In this document: positions 58,442 to 62,349 of the stretch, piece by piece
Position numbering within the stretch: the first letter of the stretch is position 1
How the letters are laid out: each line of letters begins with the position of its first letter
NCBI GenBank assembly: GCA_003245835.1
Contig: QKCC01000053.1
Location: 1-62,349, forward strand
DNA: 62,349 nucleotides
From: Spirochaetales bacterium
GTDB taxonomy: Bacteria; Spirochaetota; Spirochaetia; UBA9216
Direction: 5' to 3'
Translations under genes and position numbers: made by a program
The notes under the pieces: model-generated
The model's input: only the letters and a program-made list of their open reading frames with translations
Database searches by the model: none
Told to the model about the DNA's origin: nothing

Positions 58442-58451
58442 GGAGACTGTA

Positions 58452-59087
58452 ATGGCAAGAAATGTTGGACCTCAGTGCCGGATGTGCCGCGCTGAAAAGA
58501 AAAGATTATTTTTAAAGGGCGACAGGTGCAAAGGCGCTAAATGTCCTATTACAAAGAAAAGAAACCCTCCCGGAAAAGGACCCAGGTCCAGGGCTGGAAA
58601 GGTATCTGATTACGGTCTGCAGCTCAGGGAGAAGCAGAAGCTTAAGAGAACTTACGGTATGCTGGAAAATCAGTTTAAGATCTTTTTTGCAAAAGCCGAA
58701 CGTATGAAAGGTAAGACAGGTGAAAACCTTATTGTTCTGCTTGAACGCAGACTCGATAATATCGTTTACAGAATGAGATTCGCTTCTTCAAGAAGCCAGG
58801 CCCGACAGCTTGTATCTCACGGACATGTAAAGGTAAACGGAAAGAAGGTTACAATTGCTTCCTTCATTGTAAAGGAAGGAGATGTGATTGAAGTCCGCGA
58901 AAACAGTAAAAACATGGTCGTTATCAAGGAAAGTCTGAAGGAGTACACAAAGTCAGGTGTATATCCGTGGATTGAAATTGATCCCGATGCTATGAAGGGA
59001 ACAGTAAAAGCATTACCGCTGAGAAGCGATGTAACAGATCTTGCTGATCTTAATGAACAGCTGATCGTTGAGCTCTATTCAAGATAA
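58452..59087 (+). CDS. rpsD: 30S ribosomal protein S4, zinc-binding
   Basis: 211 residues. N-terminal Cys residues in CRMC and CKGAKC (about 9-31) make the zinc-containing C+ form. The S4 RNA-binding domain ([18 protein letters not shown]) is near 97. It starts 16S assembly and, in many bacteria, represses the alpha operon. Confidence 0.97.
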   Translation: MARNVGPQCRMCRAEKKRLFLKGDRCKGAKCPITKKRNPPGKGPRSRAGKVSDYGLQLREKQKLKRTYGMLENQFKIFFAKAERMKGKTGENLIVLLERRLDNIVYRMRFASSRSQARQLVSHGHVKVNGKKVTIASFIVKEGDVIEVRENSKNMVVIKESLKEYTKSGVYPWIEIDPDAMKGTVKALPLRSDVTDLADLNEQLIVELYSR

Positions 59088-59103
59088 AAAACAGGGAGTG
59101 CAC

Positions 59104-60156
59104 ATGGCGCGGAAAAATCTTTTAAAGGGATTTAAGAAGCCGAAAGGTATATCCTTTGAGCACAGTGAGGTAAGCAGTAACATTGGTAAGTTTACTGCTT
59201 ATCCGTTTGAAAGAGGTTTTGGTACAACAATAGGCAATACCTTGAGAAGAATACTTCTTTCATCAATTCAGGGATATGCTGTTTCAGCAATTAAGATTAC
59301 CAGTTATGACGCAGAAGGTAATCCACACATGATTTCCAGTGAATTCGAGGCAATTCCTGAAATTGTAGAGGATACTCCCGAGGTTATAAATAATCTTAAA
59401 GCTTTGAAGATTAAATTACCCGAAGATGTTGAACAGAAAATCATTAATATTGAATTAAAGGGGCCTTGTGAAATTACCGGTGCCTCATTCAAAGTTGATG
59501 ATGAGATTGAGATCTTCAATGAAGATCTCAAGATAGCAACAATGATGGAAGGCGGAAATCTTGATATAGAGGTTCAGATAGATTTAGGCAGAGGCTATAT
59601 ACCTGCTGAAGTTAACGAAAAATATATCGAGGTAATTGGTACTATCGCAATAGATTCAGTTTTCTCTCCGATTGTTAAGGTCAGTTATGAGATAGAGAAT
59701 ACAAGAATTGGTCAGCGGAACGATTATGACAAGCTGATTCTGGAAGTTGAAACCAATGGTACCATTTCGCCGGAAGATGCGGTTGCCGAAGCGGCGAAGA
59801 TTGCTAAAGATCATTTTACGATTTTTATCAATTTTGATGAAGATACTATAGGCGGAGATGAAGAGGTTGATGAGGAAGAAGAGAGGATTAAAACTATTCT
59901 TGACACTCCTGTTGAAGAGCTCGAACTTTCCGTCAGATCCAGCAACTGCTTGAAGAACGCAAATATTAAGACAATCGGCGACCTTACGAGAAGAAGTGAA
60001 GACGAGATTGCCAAGACCAGAAACTTTGGAAAAAAATCGCTGCTTGAAATCAAAGAGAAGCTCAGCGAATGGGGTTTAAGTCTTGGCATGACCGATTACA
60101 GCGTTCTCAAAACTTCACGCAAATTACAGTCTAAGAAGGAAGAAGAAGATGCATAA
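59104..60156 (+). CDS. rpoA: DNA-directed RNA polymerase subunit alpha
   Basis: 350 residues from ATG 59104 (GGGAG at 59094-59098). The N-terminal dimerisation domain has [20 protein letters not shown] near 37. An acidic linker ([12 protein letters not shown]) leads to the alpha-CTD, with LRSSNCL-type helix [19 protein letters not shown]. It ends in a basic/acidic tail and overlaps rplQ by 8 bases. Confidence 0.98.
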   Translation: MARKNLLKGFKKPKGISFEHSEVSSNIGKFTAYPFERGFGTTIGNTLRRILLSSIQGYAVSAIKITSYDAEGNPHMISSEFEAIPEIVEDTPEVINNLKALKIKLPEDVEQKIINIELKGPCEITGASFKVDDEIEIFNEDLKIATMMEGGNLDIEVQIDLGRGYIPAEVNEKYIEVIGTIAIDSVFSPIVKVSYEIENTRIGQRNDYDKLILEVETNGTISPEDAVAEAAKIAKDHFTIFINFDEDTIGGDEEVDEEEERIKTILDTPVEELELSVRSSNCLKNANIKTIGDLTRRSEDEIAKTRNFGKKSLLEIKEKLSEWGLSLGMTDYSVLKTSRKLQSKKEEEDA

Positions 60157-60724
60157 TAGGGTTGGTTTTAACAAGCTAAGCAGGAGTTCAAGCCATAGGA
60201 AGGCTATGACCAGAAATATGGTAACCTCTCTATTCAGATATGAAAGAATTTCAACAACCAAAGCCAAGGCTCTTGAAGTCAGAAAGGCAGCGGAAAAAAT
60301 GATCACCAGGGCGAAAGTTGATTCTGTGCACAACAGAAGAATTATCAACAAAGACCTGAAGGATGCTGAAATTCTGAATAAGCTTTTTACAGAGATCGGA
60401 CCGGTCAACAAAGACAGGCCCGGCGGTTATACTAGAATACTGAAGACCGGTTTCCGCAAAGGTGATGCAGCTGAAATGGTTATACTTGAACTCGTGCTTG
60501 AAGAAGCAGAGTCAAAAAAAGCCAAGAAGAAAAAAGCAAAACCTGCAAAAGCTGAAGAAAAAAAGCCGGAAGTAAAGAAAGAAGTTTCTGAGGAAGTAAA
60601 AGAAGAGACAGCGGCTGCTGTAGAGACTGAAAAACCAGAAGTAGAAACTGAAACATCTGCAGAAGCAGTTGAAGCTGATCAGGTAGAAGAAACTGCTTCT
60701 GATGAAGAAGATAAACCGGAATAA
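60149..60724 (+). CDS. rplQ: 50S ribosomal protein L17 with long charged C-terminal tail
   Basis: 191 residues. The first 120 are standard L17 ([20 protein letters not shown]). Residues about 122-191 are an added Lys/Ala- then Glu/Val-rich tail, predicted disordered, absent from E. coli L17 (127 residues). Its ATG lies within the rpoA end. It closes the supercluster; a terminator follows 26 bases later. Confidence 0.95.
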   Translation: MHNRVGFNKLSRSSSHRKAMTRNMVTSLFRYERISTTKAKALEVRKAAEKMITRAKVDSVHNRRIINKDLKDAEILNKLFTEIGPVNKDRPGGYTRILKTGFRKGDAAEMVILELVLEEAESKKAKKKKAKPAKAEEKKPEVKKEVSEEVKEETAAAVETEKPEVETETSAEAVEADQVEETASDEEDKPE

Positions 60725-60750
60725 TTTAATTATTTCAGTTATTTAAAGAA

Positions 60751-60779
60751 AAAGGCAGCCGCAGGGTTGCCTTTTTTTT
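60751..60779 (+). terminator. Terminator at the end of the ribosomal supercluster
   Basis: AAAGGCAGCC (60751-60760) pairs with GGTTGCCTTT (60765-60774), one G-U, loop GCAG, followed by T5 (run continues from the stem to eight T). Confidence 0.88.
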
Positions 60780-60869
60780 ATTATGTTTTTTCTATAAAAT
60801 GAGGCTATAAGTGCCGAGAATATAAGGAATAATGTTGCAATTTCAGAATTGGGGAGAATGTTTGATTAA

Positions 60870-62349
60870 ATGAAATCGGGTGTCAAAATTGCGTTGAGTC
60901 TATTGATCAGCGTAGTTGTTTTTGCAGCGTTCATTGTGATTTCGTTCTCTGGTTTATTCGATTATATAGAAACCACTTTTTATCATACCCGTATAAAAGA
61001 ATTAAAAGAAAATGAATCCAGGCAGATTTCAGCTGTTATTAATCAATATAATGAAAGTAATTTCGACACCTACAAAATAATCTATGATAACGCATTTCTT
61101 TCGAGAAATTTCCTTCCTAATCTAAGCCAGGAGGATATTTTTAATACTGACAATCTGCTTGAAACCATTGCTAAGGAAGCATCAGGAACTTTATTTGTTC
61201 GTCTTATCGATGCTGATTTGAAGATTCATTACAGCAGTCTTGAGAGCGATCTGAAAGAGAGTTCCCGATTCAGAAGGGTTTACCAGAACTTCAACCCGGA
61301 AACTGAAGGTTTTAATCCATCTGAAATTATTAAAAATATTACTGAAGAAGGACTTTTAAGAATTGATTCAGCAAGAAATATGCTCATTTATATATTCCCG
61401 GTTATTGATAATGTAGGAAGTGTAAAGGGACTTGCAGTATTTTACTCGTCAGCGAAGGAATTATATCAGTTTCTGATCAAGCAGTCAGTGCTTGAACTCG
61501 GGAATACGCTTTCCCTTGTTAACGGCGGATATATAATAAACATTGAACCATTGCCCACAGCGATTGCATCCGAGATTGAGAAGGTATTTTCTACCGAAAC
61601 AGAAAACGCTTTTATGATACCTGTTACAATCGATGGAAGCGAAATTTATATTTTCTGCAGCCGGACAGAGTATAACGGGTTCAGCGGAGTCAAGGTAGAT
61701 TCATCTGAATTTATTTTATCTGCCGGGTTGAAGTACCTGCTGATAGCATCATTCGGAATTACGTTATTCTTAATCGTATTCCTTTTATTTAATCTGCGTC
61801 AGGATTCAGAGACAGTACTTGTCGACCGAATAAAAACTCTGCAGGTCAGTTTCCTGAAAGAATTTATTAATAAAAAGGATGAATTAAACTGGAAGAGTAT
61901 TCACGATAATATAAACCAGCATAAGGAAGAAATAAACAGGGAAATAACCAAGGGTCTTGGGAAAACGGCTGTGAAAGCCGAATATAACGAGCTCCTTGAA
62001 AAAAACTGGAAAGAAATACTTGATATTTTAAGTGATAAATCCTCTGGGCAGGATGTTCCGCAGCTTAATGCTAAAAATATAGAAGCAATTATCCAGAATG
62101 CATTATCGAAAGGCAATTTTGTAATAAATGCTGATAAGTCGACAATCATAACAAGCCGTAATGATAATGTAATTCAATCTCAAAAAAATAGGCCTGATGC
62201 CGGCTTGAAAGTATCAGAAGCTATCAATGAAGTCGAAGCTCTCGAAGAAGTCGAAGCCCTCGAAGAGGTCGAAGAGGTCGAAGAGGTCGAAGAGGTCGAA
62301 GAGGTCGAAGAGGTCGAAGAGGTCGAAGAGGTCGAAGAGGTCGAAGCTC
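60870..62349 (+). CDS. Two-TM membrane protein with Glu-Glu-Val repeat tail (3' end beyond window)
   Basis: An open frame of at least 493 codons with no stop before the window end. ATG 60870 is fixed by an in-frame TAA directly before it; GGGGAG lies at 60851-60856. An N-terminal TM segment (about 7-28) is followed by about 255 residues outside the membrane, which look like a Cache-type sensor fold (inference), then a second TM from Tyr289. The cytoplasmic part is Lys/Glu-rich and from residue 465 becomes pure EEV repeats. No HAMP, kinase, cyclase or methyl-accepting module is visible up to the end. Function unknown. Similar acidic tails occur in spirochaete hypotheticals, as I recall. Confidence 0.8.
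   Translation, partial: MKSGVKIALSLLISVVVFAAFIVISFSGLFDYIETTFYHTRIKELKENESRQISAVINQYNESNFDTYKIIYDNAFLSRNFLPNLSQEDIFNTDNLLETIAKEASGTLFVRLIDADLKIHYSSLESDLKESSRFRRVYQNFNPETEGFNPSEIIKNITEEGLLRIDSARNMLIYIFPVIDNVGSVKGLAVFYSSAKELYQFLIKQSVLELGNTLSLVNGGYIINIEPLPTAIASEIEKVFSTETENAFMIPVTIDGSEIYIFCSRTEYNGFSGVKVDSSEFILSAGLKYLLIASFGITLFLIVFLLFNLRQDSETVLVDRIKTLQVSFLKEFINKKDELNWKSIHDNINQHKEEINREITKGLGKTAVKAEYNELLEKNWKEILDILSDKSSGQDVPQLNAKNIEAIIQNALSKGNFVINADKSTIITSRNDNVIQSQKNRPDAGLKVSEAINEVEALEEVEALEEVEEVEEVEEVEEVEEVEEVEEVEEVEA
62262..62342 (+). repeat. Nine perfect tandem copies of GAAGAGGTC
   Basis: A 9-bp unit encoding Glu-Glu-Val is repeated nine times without a change, after degenerate units with GAAGTC and GAAGCCCTC (62233-62261). 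It keeps the reading frame, so copy-number change by slippage would lengthen or shorten the acidic tail without frameshift. Confidence 0.95.

Noticed and set aside
62262-62342. Tandem repeats as a possible CRISPR array
   Set aside because: The 9-bp units are contiguous without spacers and encode protein in frame.

Overview
This 62.3 kb window looks like chromosomal DNA from a spirochaete (order Spirochaetales), probably environmental or gut-associated rather than a reduced pathogen. The signs are: (i) the gene order rpmG, tRNA-Trp, secE, nusG, rplK, rplA, rplJ, rplL, rpoB, rpoC, rpsL, rpsG, which as I recall it is also the Treponema order; (ii) an RpoB rifampicin pocket with Asn at the E. coli Ser531 position, the residue known from naturally rifampicin-resistant spirochaetes; (iii) a periplasmic binding protein whose signal region ends in AFAAGQQ; (iv) a long charged tail on L17; and (v) moderate G+C content. 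No phage, IS element, CRISPR array or rRNA operon is visible.

Region 1 (1-16.6 kb) is a catabolic island for a hydroxy-acid or sugar-acid substrate. It holds two cyclase-family (PF04199) hydrolases around a DUF362 protein, a ribose-type ABC importer (binding protein, fused ATPase, two permeases), a DgoK-type 2-keto-3-deoxygalactonate kinase, two CtBP-type D-2-hydroxyacid dehydrogenases, a DapA/NanA-family aldolase, a LarA-family nickel-pincer racemase/epimerase, an isochorismatase-fold protein without a recognisable catalytic triad, an RraA-family aldolase, a KDPG aldolase with an extra C-terminal domain, a KDG kinase and a FadR-type GntR regulator. My inference is that an imported 2-hydroxy (sugar) acid is epimerised by LarA, oxidised or dehydrated to a 2-keto(-3-deoxy) acid, phosphorylated, and split by aldolases to pyruvate plus a C2 or C3 fragment. 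A FadR-type operator overlaps the likely promoter of the RraA-KDPG-KDG block.

Region 2 (16.9-22.7 kb) is a second ribose-type importer operon (SDR dehydrogenase, ATPase, permease, lipoprotein binding protein, permease) with its own promoter. In both importer operons a strong hairpin lies directly 3' of the binding-protein gene.

Region 3 (22.8-32.1 kb) holds unrelated housekeeping genes: initiator tRNA-fMet (minus strand), a PrsW-type membrane protease, clpB, argH, a Na/Pi cotransporter with a PhoU-like tail, a long PRPP synthetase and an HD-domain protein.

Region 4 (32.5-60.8 kb) is one almost unbroken information-processing supercluster: tRNA-Thr, rpmG, tRNA-Trp, secE, nusG, the L11-L1-L10-L12-rpoB-rpoC block, rpsL-rpsG-tuf, then the S10, spc and alpha operons through secY, rpmJ, rpoA and rplQ, ending at a clear terminator. 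Spacers between rplJ and rplL, rpoB and rpoC, and rpoC and rpsL are filled with perfect or near-perfect hairpins without U-tracts. The window ends inside a two-TM membrane protein whose cytoplasmic tail runs into perfect 9-bp tandem repeats encoding Glu-Glu-Val.
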